Source: an uncultured Lutibacter sp.
Lineage (GTDB): Bacteria; Bacteroidota; Bacteroidia; Flavobacteriales; Flavobacteriaceae
NCBI RefSeq assembly: GCF_947495725.1
Contig: NZ_CANLZZ010000007.1
Span: 1-64,000, forward strand
Length of the DNA: 64,000 nt
Direction: 5' to 3'
This document shows, one piece after another, positions 1 to 8,459 of the stretch; within the stretch, counting starts at the first letter, position 1, and every line of letters begins with the position of its first letter. Under the pieces are notes generated by a model. That model had not been told where the DNA came from. It made no database searches and was given only the letters and a program-made list of their open reading frames with translations. A program made the position numbers and the translations under genes.

Positions 1-72
1 CTGAGAAAATCTTAAAAATCCGTGTGGAGCCAATCTTAACATGATTTCTCCAAATGTTACTACTTTTTTCAT
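1..72 (-). CDS. kdgK: 2-keto-3-deoxygluconate kinase, N-terminal fragment (cut by window edge)
   Basis: Reading leftward from an ATG at 72, the first 24 codons begin MKKVVTFGEIMLRLAP and run off the window. This matches the opening beta strand of PfkB-family sugar kinases, especially KDG kinases (VxxFGEIMLRLSP). KDG kinase phosphorylates 2-keto-3-deoxygluconate to KDPG, the last step before aldol cleavage in alginate catabolism. It lies 68 bp downstream of the SDR gene on the same strand, which fits the pathway order. Only the N-terminus is visible, so the identification rests on this short match plus context. Confidence 0.8.
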   Translation of the reverse strand, partial: MKKVVTFGEIMLRLAPHGFLRFSQ

Positions 73-93
73 TTAGTTTATAGTTATATTCTA

Positions 94-121
94 AAATTGA
101 CGCAGTAAACTACGTCAATTT
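94..121 (-). terminator. Hairpin between the SDR gene and kdgK
   Basis: AAATTGACG and CGTCAATTT form a perfect 9-bp stem around a 10-base loop in the short gap between SDR and kdgK. Only a few U residues follow it on the minus strand, so it may be an attenuator or mRNA-processing hairpin rather than a full terminator. Confidence 0.4.
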
Positions 122-140
122 CATATAATGATATTAATTT

Positions 141-905
141 TTATATTCCTAAAGCTTGACCTCCACCTATTTGAATAGTTTCAGCTGTTATAAAAGATGC
201 ATCATCACTAGCTAAAAAAGATACAACAGAAGCAACTTCTTGTGGTTGACCTAATCTTCCTAACATAATGTTATTTTTCCAAGATGCAAAAACTTCTGGT
301 TTAGTTGATTTAATTTGTGCGTGGAATGGAGTATCAATAGTACCCGGAGATACAGCATTAACCCTAATTCCATATTCAGCTAAATCTTTTGCTAATGCTC
401 TTGTTATTGCATGAACTCCAGCCTTTGAAGTACCATAGATTCCTGCTCCAGGTCCACCTGCATTCCAACCTGCATTTGAAGTATAATTAATAATTGAAGC
501 ATTTTCTCCCTTTTTAAGGTAAGGAATTGCTGCTCTTGATGCAAAAAATACTGAATCAAGGTTTAAGGCCATTACAAATCTGTAAAATTCAGTTGTCATT
601 TCTTCAAACCTAGATCTTCCACCTAATCCACCAGCATTATTTACTAGTACATCAATTCTACCATATTTTTCACCAATTGCTTTAATATTAGATGATACAG
701 CTTCATCACTGGTAACGTCAAATCCATAATATTCCGCTGGAATTCCTTCAGCAGCAAGTTCAGCTACTCTTTTAGCTCCTTGTTCATCTTCGATACCGTT
801 TAAAACTACAGTGTATCCGTCTTTACCTAATCTTTTTGCTACTTCAAATCCGATTCCTCCTGTAGCTCCAGTAATTACTGCTACTTTTCCTGTTAAATTA
901 CTCAT
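141..905 (-). CDS. SDR-family oxidoreductase, probable DEH reductase of alginate catabolism
   Basis: This 254-residue protein is a classical short-chain dehydrogenase/reductase. It has the N-terminal TGATGGIG nucleotide-binding motif, the NNAG motif, a catalytic serine in NYTS and the YGTSK (YxxxK) active site. Its length is normal for the family. In flavobacterial alginate loci an SDR at this place reduces 4-deoxy-L-erythro-5-hexoseulose uronate (DEH) to 2-keto-3-deoxygluconate. Here it sits between the uronate transporter and kdgK, which fits that role. The SDR class is certain; the substrate is inferred from context. Cofactor preference (NADH or NADPH) cannot be read with confidence. Confidence 0.85.
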   Translation of the reverse strand: MSNLTGKVAVITGATGGIGFEVAKRLGKDGYTVVLNGIEDEQGAKRVAELAAEGIPAEYYGFDVTSDEAVSSNIKAIGEKYGRIDVLVNNAGGLGGRSRFEEMTTEFYRFVMALNLDSVFFASRAAIPYLKKGENASIINYTSNAGWNAGGPGAGIYGTSKAGVHAITRALAKDLAEYGIRVNAVSPGTIDTPFHAQIKSTKPEVFASWKNNIMLGRLGQPQEVASVVSFLASDDASFITAETIQIGGGQALGI

Positions 906-963
906 TTTCTTGTTTTTATATTTTTGATTTTATATACTTATTTTCTACTTAATTCTATTATTT

Positions 964-2262
964 TTAATTTTTTCCTTTTAAAGCTTCTACTTTAGGAATT
1001 AAAATCCAAACACTTGCTAATACAATAAAAGCTAATACCGCTCCAATTATAAATGCAGGTGAATAATTACCTCCCGCTGTTAACATTGGAACTAAAGCCA
1101 CTAAACCTGCTCCTGTTAATTTGGCAGCGGTTCCTGCAAAACCAGAAAGCGTTCCTACTGTTTTTTTCCCATATAAATCACTTGGTAGTGTTTGTACATT
1201 TCCAATTGCAGTTTGAAAACCAAAAAGCACTGCGGCCATAATTAAAACTGCTGCAACAGGAGAACCTGGATTAGATAAAGCTAATAAAGAAGGAAGCATT
1301 ATAAAACATCCAAGGGTTATTACCATTTTACGAGTTTTATTTACATTCCACCCACTTTTTAATCTATTTTGAGCTAATAGTCCACCAAACCAAGCACCTA
1401 ACATTGCTCCTACATAAGGAACCCATCCATATAATCCAATTGATTTAACATCCATATTATACACTTCTGAAAGGTATAAAGGAATCCAAAATACAAATAG
1501 CCACCAAATAGGATCAATTGCGGCGGATGCAATAATAACTCCCCAACTTTGTTTACGAGAAAGCAATTCTCCAACCGGAGGGTTATATTCATCAACATCT
1601 TCAATTGATTCTTCCTTAACTTCTTCTTGCCCACCTAGAATATAATTCTTTTCTTCCTCTGTAAGCCAAGGATGACTTTTAGGTGGCGCCTTAACTAGTA
1701 CCATCCAAGGAACCAACCAAAGTAGTCCAATAAGACCAATTATAATAAAAATCATTTGCCAACTAAAGTGTACTGTTAGATAAGCAATTGTTGGTATGGC
1801 AACAATCCCACCAATAGCTGCTCCAGAATTAAATAATCCCTGAGCAAAAGCTCTTTCACTAGCTGGGAACCATTCTGCATTTCCTTTTGCTGCACCTGGC
1901 CAGTTTCCTGCTTCAGAAATTCCTAACAAAGATCTAAAAATAGAAAAACTTAAAACACCTTTTGCGAATGCATGAAGTGCAGTAGATAAGGACCAAAATC
2001 CAATTGACAAAACAAAACCAATTCGTGTACCTACTTTGTCAAATATTTTACCAAATATTGACTGCCCAAATGCATATGAAAACATAAATACTACCGAAAT
2101 CAAAGCATAAATTTCTTTTCTTTCTGTCATTGATTTATCGGGGTATAAATCTTCCGATATACTTGGCCATAAAACAACTAAAGCTTGTCTATCGATATAA
2201 TTAATAACTGTAGCCAAAGCTATCAAAGCAATTACCCACCATCTTAATCCTTTTACTTTCAT
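964..2262 (-). CDS. MFS transporter, hexuronate/DEH permease type (anion:cation symporter family)
   Basis: This 432-residue, very hydrophobic protein has about 12 membrane segments. It opens with a short basic N-terminus and a first helix followed by NYIDRQALVV, the signature region of the ExuT/anion:cation symporter branch of the major facilitator superfamily. The GISEAGNWPGAAKG stretch after helix 4 is also typical of hexuronate transporters. It probably carries unsaturated monouronates or DEH across the inner membrane. It lies between the GntR regulator and the SDR gene, all on one strand, with 58 bp to the SDR start. Confidence 0.87.
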   Translation of the reverse strand: MKVKGLRWWVIALIALATVINYIDRQALVVLWPSISEDLYPDKSMTERKEIYALISVVFMFSYAFGQSIFGKIFDKVGTRIGFVLSIGFWSLSTALHAFAKGVLSFSIFRSLLGISEAGNWPGAAKGNAEWFPASERAFAQGLFNSGAAIGGIVAIPTIAYLTVHFSWQMIFIIIGLIGLLWLVPWMVLVKAPPKSHPWLTEEEKNYILGGQEEVKEESIEDVDEYNPPVGELLSRKQSWGVIIASAAIDPIWWLFVFWIPLYLSEVYNMDVKSIGLYGWVPYVGAMLGAWFGGLLAQNRLKSGWNVNKTRKMVITLGCFIMLPSLLALSNPGSPVAAVLIMAAVLFGFQTAIGNVQTLPSDLYGKKTVGTLSGFAGTAAKLTGAGLVALVPMLTAGGNYSPAFIIGAVLAFIVLASVWILIPKVEALKGKN

Positions 2263-2409
2263 TTATTTTAAATTTAAATTCATTTATATTTATTTTCTAT
2301 TAAAAAAAGATTAATGCGTATTATCAATACAAAATTTCTAGTATTAATTATTTTCAACTATTGTTAAAAATAGATATTGAATATTCGGTTCCTTTTTTAA
2401 AACTTATTA

Positions 2410-3114
2410 CTATTCTTCCGCGTTACAATACTGATATAATATATTAAAATGTATATTCATTTTTTCTTTCACCTTAATAGGATCTTGCTCTTTAATAGCT
2501 TCAAAAATATCTGTGTGTTCTTGTATTCCAGCTCGTGCTTGATTTTTATCACAAACGTGATAAGTTTCAAAGTTTGTTATAATTTCTGGGGTAATCATCA
2601 ACATTAAAGTATTTAACGTACTATTACCTGCTGCTTTCGCAATTGCTAAATGAAATAACAAGTCCTCTTGAACGGCATCTTGACCATTTAATACTTTTTC
2701 GGAATACGCTTGTAAGGCTTCTTCAATTTGTTTTAAATCACTTTCGCTTCTTCTAACTGCTGCTAATGCCGAAATTTTCAACTCTAATAATATTCTTGTT
2801 TCAACTAATGATTTAAAATCAGGATCTTCTAATCTTAAAATATCATCTATCATTCCATTTAAAGCTACACCTCCAATGTTTGCAACGAAAGTACCACTTT
2901 GGGGCATCGATTTTAACAGTCCATAAAATTCTAGTTTTTGAATTGTTTCTCGAATATTACTTCTACTTACTCCAAATTTTTCTGACAACATCCTTTCTGA
3001 CGGTAATTTGTCTCCAGGTTCTAAATTTTTATAATTAATTAAATCTCTAATTTGAGAAATAATTGAGTTTTGAACCTCTCTATTGTCATTTTTTGTTAAA
3101 ATTTCTATTTTCAT
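2410..3114 (-). CDS. FadR-subfamily GntR transcriptional regulator of the alginate locus
   Basis: This 234-residue protein has an N-terminal winged helix-turn-helix (about residues 13-80, with LPSERMLSEKFGVSRSNIRE as the HTH) and an all-helical FCD ligand-binding domain (about 90-220). That architecture defines the FadR subfamily, which includes the uronate regulators UxuR and ExuR. Their known operators have the form TTGGTNNACCAA. The same palindrome lies 13 bp upstream of this start codon and in pairs at two alginate promoters, so it is probably the local, self-regulating repressor, released by an alginate-derived uronate. The effector is inferred, not seen. Confidence 0.88.
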   Translation of the reverse strand: MKIEILTKNDNREVQNSIISQIRDLINYKNLEPGDKLPSERMLSEKFGVSRSNIRETIQKLEFYGLLKSMPQSGTFVANIGGVALNGMIDDILRLEDPDFKSLVETRILLELKISALAAVRRSESDLKQIEEALQAYSEKVLNGQDAVQEDLLFHLAIAKAAGNSTLNTLMLMITPEIITNFETYHVCDKNQARAGIQEHTDIFEAIKEQDPIKVKEKMNIHFNILYQYCNAEE

Positions 3115-3127
3115 ATTTCTATAATAT

Positions 3128-3137
3128 TGGTAAACCA
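3128..3137. promoter_or_regulatory. GntR operator, TGGTAAACCA (autoregulatory site)
   Basis: A TGGTNNACCA palindrome lies just upstream of the GntR start codon. It matches the paired boxes at 13469-13491 and 16419-16441. Unlike those it is single, with no recognisable partner 13 bp away. Its position near the expected transcript start suggests negative autoregulation. Confidence 0.6.
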
Positions 3138-3186
3138 GTTTAAGGGGTAAAAATACTAAAAACTATTAGTATTAAAAGTTTTTAAA

Positions 3187-3218
3187 TTCTACCGATAATT
3201 TTTAGCCTACCGGTAGAA
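3187..3218 (-). terminator. Hairpin after the PL7 genes
   Basis: TTCTACCG and CGGTAGAA form an 8-bp stem about 50 bases past the stop of the last PL7 gene; an A/T-rich tract follows on the minus strand. It probably ends the SusC-to-PL7 transcript before the regulator gene. The inner CTACCGGTAG palindrome could alternatively be an operator. Confidence 0.45.
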
Positions 3219-3264
3219 ACCTAAACTCAATTATTATTTAACTTAACTCACTCAAACTTTATTT

Positions 3265-4221
3265 TTAATGGTTTACTTCTAAACTGTAATAATTCACTTT
3301 TGTATAAGCATCTTTATCTTTTGATACCAAATAATTTCCTGCTTTAAAATAATTTTCAAAAACACCCCATTTCTTAATATGAATATCATCATATACTCTG
3401 GATTCTGATTCGTTTAAAATTACTTCCATTCTTCCTTCTGAAACTATCACTTCTAACGTAAATTTTTCATGTCCTACGTATTTTGAGAATGTATATCCGT
3501 CATCATCTCCCCAAGCATCAGTAGATAAAATTTCTTTATCAGTAGCATTTAAATTTTTTAAAACCTTTGTTTTAACTCTAACATAACCATATGTCCAATA
3601 TATCTTTAACATTGGAGGTGCATTATTATCATTTTCACCTATCAAATCTCGTTGATTATCTGTTAAACGACCATGGATTTGCATTATAATAGTTCTATGA
3701 AACTTACCATCTTCATCTTTAGAAGCTTCAGGAACCGACAAGGTACCTTTCATTCTTCCACCTTGTGCGAATGTCCAATTTGTTTTCCCTCTATCCTCAG
3801 GATTTATTAATTCTCTCAATTCGGTTCTTGAGTAAGAGGAATTTGCTGTAGATGCATTGGGATACGTATAAAATACCAAAGCTCCATTAATTGAATCATT
3901 GTACATAAAAGGCTTCAACGTTTCATTTGTTGCATAGTTTAAAATCTCTGGAGGTAATACTTCTGTTGGGTTACCAATAGGAAGCGTTACTTTCCAATGA
4001 CTTAAATCAATATTTGAAAGAACATAATCTTTATCTTCTTCGACCTCTTCTTCTTCGACCTCCTCTTCAATAACCTCTTCAACAATCTCTTCTTCTAATT
4101 CGATCTCCTCATTTACTATAGGCGCAATTGTTTCATTATTTGAGCAACTAACCATACTCATTAAAACAAGCACTAGTAATTTAATTGACAAAGTAATTCT
4201 ATAAAAATGCATTTTTACCAT
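3265..4221 (-). CDS. PL7 alginate lyase, lipoprotein with acidic linker
   Basis: This 318-residue lipoprotein has a signal peptide ending in SMVSC (Cys26), a linker at residues 38-64 made almost entirely of Glu with Val/Ile, and a PL7 (alginate lyase 2) jelly-roll domain from about residue 71. The three PL7 signature motifs are present: SRTELRE (131-137), QIH (181-183) and YFKAGNY (291-297). They supply the Arg, Gln/His and Tyr active-site residues known from the family. QIH rather than QVH is usually linked to activity on guluronate-containing regions. It is probably anchored on the cell surface. Its start is 5 bases past the stop of a paralogous PL7 gene. Confidence 0.93.
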   Translation of the reverse strand: MVKMHFYRITLSIKLLVLVLMSMVSCSNNETIAPIVNEEIELEEEIVEEVIEEEVEEEEVEEDKDYVLSNIDLSHWKVTLPIGNPTEVLPPEILNYATNETLKPFMYNDSINGALVFYTYPNASTANSSYSRTELRELINPEDRGKTNWTFAQGGRMKGTLSVPEASKDEDGKFHRTIIMQIHGRLTDNQRDLIGENDNNAPPMLKIYWTYGYVRVKTKVLKNLNATDKEILSTDAWGDDDGYTFSKYVGHEKFTLEVIVSEGRMEVILNESESRVYDDIHIKKWGVFENYFKAGNYLVSKDKDAYTKVNYYSLEVNH

Positions 4222-4226
4222 ATCTA

Positions 4227-5144
4227 TTAGTGAGAAACACTTAATTCGTAATACCTTACTTTTGAAAAAGCTCCTTCATCCCTTGTTTGAAAATAATTAC
4301 CAGCTTTAAAGTAGTTTTCAAAAACACCCCATTTTTCCATATGAATATTCTCATATACCTTAAATTCATTATTATTTAAAACAATTACCATTTTTCCTTC
4401 TGAGACTTTAACTTCTAATGTGAATTTTGAAAAACCAACTTTTTGTTCAAAATTAAAACCTTCATCATCATCCCAAGCATCTTCATGCAATATTTCAGGT
4501 ATTGTTGCATTTATATTTTTCAACAATTTTGTTTTAACTCTAATTTTACCATTATCCCAATATATTTTCAATATTGGAGGTGCATTATTATCATCTTCAC
4601 CTATTAAATCTCGCTGTTCATTAGTTAATCTACCATGAATTTGCATAATAATAGTTCTATGATATTTACCGTTAGAGTCCTTAGTTGTAGCATCTATTGC
4701 TAATTTCCCTTTCATATTAGCGCCTTGTTTAAATGTCCAATTGACATTATTATCACCAGGTACCATTTGCTCCCTTAATTCTGAACGTGTATATTTTGTG
4801 TTTTTGGTTTTTGAATCCGTTGGCATTGCATGAAATACAATTGCTCCCCTTGTAGAATCTATATACATATAAGGTTTCGCAACTTCCATTTTTGCGAAAT
4901 TTAATATCTCTGGAGGACTAATTTCAATAGGTTTACCATCTTCATTTGCAACTGGTAACGTTACTTTCCAATGACTTAAATCTATTTTTGGTAATTTAAC
5001 CTTTTTCTTTTTTTTCTTTTTAGTTCGTTTTTCAACTTTAACATCCGCATCTGTAACGCTACCCTTCTTTGTTTGACAAGTAGCGTTAACAGATAGAAAT
5101 GCTATAACTAGAATATATAATATTTCTTTTCGGAAGTTATTCAT
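4227..5144 (-). CDS. PL7 alginate lyase, secreted, with basic linker
   Basis: This 305-residue paralogue of the next gene has an N-terminal signal sequence. A Cys at 23 (NATC) is a poor lipobox, so it may be either a lipoprotein or a freely secreted enzyme. A lysine-rich linker (about residues 36-50) leads into a PL7 domain with YTRSELRE (118-125), QIH (168-170) and YFKAGNY (278-284). All expected active-site residues are present. The two PL7 domains align throughout, so they arose by tandem duplication. The opposite charge of the linkers suggests different surface partners or localisation. Confidence 0.92.
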   Translation of the reverse strand: MNNFRKEILYILVIAFLSVNATCQTKKGSVTDADVKVEKRTKKKKKKKVKLPKIDLSHWKVTLPVANEDGKPIEISPPEILNFAKMEVAKPYMYIDSTRGAIVFHAMPTDSKTKNTKYTRSELREQMVPGDNNVNWTFKQGANMKGKLAIDATTKDSNGKYHRTIIMQIHGRLTNEQRDLIGEDDNNAPPILKIYWDNGKIRVKTKLLKNINATIPEILHEDAWDDDEGFNFEQKVGFSKFTLEVKVSEGKMVIVLNNNEFKVYENIHMEKWGVFENYFKAGNYFQTRDEGAFSKVRYYELSVSH

Positions 5145-5190
5145 TTTTTATTTTTAATTATTTTGTTTTATTTATGTGTTTGATTAAAAT

Positions 5191-7251
5191 TTAAAATCCT
5201 GGTGTTTCAATTGAAATATCATCTAAATATACTTCACTATCTCCACTCACCCCACTAAATGGAACTGCATAGAATACAGCTGTAGAAGTAGTTGCAATAA
5301 ATGAAAAACTATATTCTTTATATGAATTATCATTACCTGAAACAACATATACTTCGTCACTATTACCTGTTAAGTCACTTTCATCCGCAACTTCATTATT
5401 AAGAATGTAAATAGTAAAATCATCTGGTGTTTCCGTTCTTACAAACATCTTAATTGTATATTCTACTCCAACTTCAACATCAAAAGGTTGATAAGCTCTA
5501 CGCTCTGGTCCACTAAATTTTAAAGCATGTGCACCCGAATTCTCCGTTGTAGTGATACCAGCAGCTTTAACACCTGCACTTGATTTAAGAGCTGAATTAC
5601 TCCAAGTATAAGGACTTGCAGAACCATCTTTTAAAGTACTTGGAGGAACTGGCTCCCAGGCATCATTATTATCATCTTTATGATTTACAGCCGGATCATA
5701 ATCATCAATAGTACCATTTTGAATAACCGCAGCAAAAGTTGCAGTAACTCCTGATGGTGAGCCATCTGAATTAAATCCTGGGGTAATAATATCTATATTA
5801 TCAATAAACACCTCATTACTACTATCAACAGCGTTCTGTGATCTAACATAAATTACAATCTTATCTGAAGTTGCTTCAAAATTAAATGTACTTGTTGTAA
5901 ATGTATCTTTAGTTGAACTAGATTTATCTTTGTTGTAATCATTATCAATTAAATAATATGCATCGGCAAAATCCATAATATTATCTTCTGAAGTAATTTC
6001 AGTATTTAAAATAAATACTTCTGTATTAACCCCCACTGACTCAGATCGTGTATCTATTGTAAAGGTATATGGTACTCCAGGTTCTACCGCTACTACCTGA
6101 TAAAGACGACGACAAGACTCATTAAGTTTTACTCCTCTACCACCTCCAGCAAGAGGCCCAAATTTGTTTCCATCACCTGAAGATCCTGGTTGTTCATCAG
6201 CATCACCACAATTACTCGCAAGCCAATCCGCTAAATCTGAATTATACCAAATCGCTCTGTAAGGACTATCTATAGTATTTCCATCATTATCCTTAACAGT
6301 AGAATTAGGTGTCATATCCCAAGCATCTGCATTATCATTTGTTTCTTTTGTCCAATCGTTACAAGTACTATTTTGAACCATAGCCTTAAACGTAGCTTGT
6401 ACAGCCCCAACTGGAACTGTTTTTGTAATACTTCTTGATACACCTGCAGCATTGGTTGTGGTTAACACAACATCATATGTACCTTCTGCGCCAAATGTAT
6501 GGGTTGGGTTAATATCTGTTGAGGTATTTCCATCTCCAAAATCCCAACTATGCGATACGGCTAAAATTGAACTGTCTGTAAATTCTACATCAAATCCTCT
6601 AGCTTTAAAATCAAAATCTGGAACTGTAGATAAAACTAATCCTTCGATATTTTTACTAACGCTAACTTCAACTCCCAAAAAATTAGTTGCAGTAAGTGTT
6701 GCTTCAACCGTTTCATCTGATTTATAGATATATACTGGATTAAAATCTGCATCATCCTCTGTATCCTCAACATTCCATTCTACAATTTCGCCATCACCAA
6801 AATTCCAAACTAGTTTACTTGCACCAGTTGTTAAATTCTCAAAAGTTACTTCTGTATCTATAGAACTGAAATTAAAATCTACAGATATTGGCGCTACATA
6901 TGATGAATCAACAGCTATTAAACCATCCGAACTTGTTGTTGTTAATTTTACAGTATATAAACCACCTTTAGAATAGGTGTAATCAGGATTTGCTTCGTTT
7001 GAAGTATTGTCATCTCCAAAATCCCATAAATAAGATGCGGCATCTGTTGAATAACTTCTAAACACAAGTGATAAATTATTATCTGCACTTGTACTTGTAG
7101 TAAATAATGTATTTGGCTGAATATTATTTACATTTCCGGTTGGAGGAACGAACTCTTCGTAACCATTATCATAACATGATATAAAACCTAAAAATATAAA
7201 AAATAGAGCTAAAACACTTTTATTGAATTTTTTAATTAATTTATAAATCAT
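5191..7251 (-). CDS. Surface glycan-binding lipoprotein, three PKD domains and two C-terminal binding-type modules
   Basis: This 686-residue protein has a lipoprotein signal (Cys26), three PKD-type Ig domains recognisable by WDFGD (76-80), WNFGD (149-153) and WDFGD (236-240), and two homologous modules of about 190 residues (286-493 and 503-686). Each module starts with ATF-A-QN, contains DAW near its start and ends with DNI/DDI-T-PGF. It sits between the SusD/lipoprotein genes and the PL7 genes, the usual place for SusE/F-like surface glycan-binding proteins. It probably captures alginate chains for the SusCD complex. The carbohydrate-binding role of the C-terminal modules is inferred. No catalytic motif is visible. 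Confidence 0.8.
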   Translation of the reverse strand: MIYKLIKKFNKSVLALFFIFLGFISCYDNGYEEFVPPTGNVNNIQPNTLFTTSTSADNNLSLVFRSYSTDAASYLWDFGDDNTSNEANPDYTYSKGGLYTVKLTTTSSDGLIAVDSSYVAPISVDFNFSSIDTEVTFENLTTGASKLVWNFGDGEIVEWNVEDTEDDADFNPVYIYKSDETVEATLTATNFLGVEVSVSKNIEGLVLSTVPDFDFKARGFDVEFTDSSILAVSHSWDFGDGNTSTDINPTHTFGAEGTYDVVLTTTNAAGVSRSITKTVPVGAVQATFKAMVQNSTCNDWTKETNDNADAWDMTPNSTVKDNDGNTIDSPYRAIWYNSDLADWLASNCGDADEQPGSSGDGNKFGPLAGGGRGVKLNESCRRLYQVVAVEPGVPYTFTIDTRSESVGVNTEVFILNTEITSEDNIMDFADAYYLIDNDYNKDKSSSTKDTFTTSTFNFEATSDKIVIYVRSQNAVDSSNEVFIDNIDIITPGFNSDGSPSGVTATFAAVIQNGTIDDYDPAVNHKDDNNDAWEPVPPSTLKDGSASPYTWSNSALKSSAGVKAAGITTTENSGAHALKFSGPERRAYQPFDVEVGVEYTIKMFVRTETPDDFTIYILNNEVADESDLTGNSDEVYVVSGNDNSYKEYSFSFIATTSTAVFYAVPFSGVSGDSEVYLDDISIETPGF

Positions 7252-7273
7252 AATAATAAATTTTAAAGCTTTT

Positions 7274-8446
7274 TTATTGTTTAACTACTATATCAAATGC
7301 ATCTAATCTACCTTCAACACCCGAATTAGTTAGTAAAATGATTACTGTTTCATTCTCACCAGCTTCAAATGTTAGCGCATGTTTTTTGAAAACATCATTT
7401 ACTCTTCCAACATTATTATCTGTTCTAGAAGCGATAATATTTGCTTCTAACTTCGCTTCTTCTAGTGTTGTAGCATTGGTATTTATTATAGAAACTGTAA
7501 TATCTCCAAAAGTACTAGTATCTAAAGCACTAAAGTATGTTAACACATAAGTTGCACCAGGAGTTACTTCAATTTCTTGATATCCTACTCTTGTTCCATC
7601 TGCCGGAAATTTTGCAGCTTGATAACCATCTGGAAGTATACCTAATACAGATTTCGTATTTATTTGAAATACACTACCCCATGCACTACTACTAGGAGCT
7701 CTCCAAGAGTCTCTACCGTCACCAGTACCATCAAATAAGGTACCATCATCAAAACCTGGTTCACCAATTTCGGGAACTGGAATAGTTGGTACAGCTTGAT
7801 TTACGGTAATTAATTTTTCAGTATAATCTGATTTTCCAAGGTTATCCGTTACGGTTAAACCAACAGTATACTCGCCTGGTCCAGGAAAAGAAATAATTAA
7901 TTCTTGATCTTGTAATGTTGCAGGTCCTAGATTAGCAATTTGACTTTCTATATTAGTAACATTTTGCAATGTTTCTTCAGAAAGTGCCGCCTCTGCCCCA
8001 GCTAATTGAATATTAAGAGCCTCTATTTCATCTTCTATTATATCAATTTTATCTTGATTAGATTCACAAGGTAATTTAAATTCTAGTTTAGCAATTTGAC
8101 CTTCTAATGCTCTAACAGAAGCCAACTCTGCTTCAATTGTTTGTTCCAAGATTGGTAAATCTTTATTAATTAAAGTTACACCATCTGATGGAGAAACTGT
8201 CCATTCATAGTATATACCATTTACTGCTAAATTTGAGCCTGCTTTATAATTATATTCATATTTAGCCCACAATTCAACATCGTCACAGTTAAATTCTGAA
8301 GAAGTAACATCAGTTACGTTATAAAATGGTGTTGGCCCTGTTATATCTTCCAAATCACCAACCTCAGCTAAATCGTTGCTGACACAAGAAGTTAGAGATA
8401 CAATTGTACCTAAAACTATTATTATATTGAACACTTGTTTTTTCAT
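7274..8446 (-). CDS. Surface lipoprotein with split PKD-like domain and C-terminal binding-type module
   Basis: I take the start at ATG 8446, which gives MKKQVFNIIIVLGTIVSLTS then Cys as a good lipoprotein signal; an upstream in-frame ATG at 8473 would overlap susD and add a poor N-terminus. After the signal come a PKD-like strand region (YYEWTVSPSDGV), a long Glu/Leu/Ala-rich helical stretch of about 90 residues, and the rest of the PKD-like fold (ISFPGPGEYTVGLTVTDN). The C-terminal about 160 residues (DSWRAPSSS, GYQEIEVTPGATYVLTYF) resemble the paired modules of the next protein. It probably helps SusCD bind alginate. Function is inferred from position and modules. Confidence 0.75.
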   Translation of the reverse strand: MKKQVFNIIIVLGTIVSLTSCVSNDLAEVGDLEDITGPTPFYNVTDVTSSEFNCDDVELWAKYEYNYKAGSNLAVNGIYYEWTVSPSDGVTLINKDLPILEQTIEAELASVRALEGQIAKLEFKLPCESNQDKIDIIEDEIEALNIQLAGAEAALSEETLQNVTNIESQIANLGPATLQDQELIISFPGPGEYTVGLTVTDNLGKSDYTEKLITVNQAVPTIPVPEIGEPGFDDGTLFDGTGDGRDSWRAPSSSAWGSVFQINTKSVLGILPDGYQAAKFPADGTRVGYQEIEVTPGATYVLTYFSALDTSTFGDITVSIINTNATTLEEAKLEANIIASRTDNNVGRVNDVFKKHALTFEAGENETVIILLTNSGVEGRLDAFDIVVKQ

Positions 8447-8459
8447 AATTATAAGATTT

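Noticed and set aside
3207..3216. CTACCGGTAG palindrome as an operator
   Set aside because: It is part of a larger hairpin (3187-3218) just downstream of the PL7 gene, which is better explained as a terminator; no second copy was seen in the alginate region.
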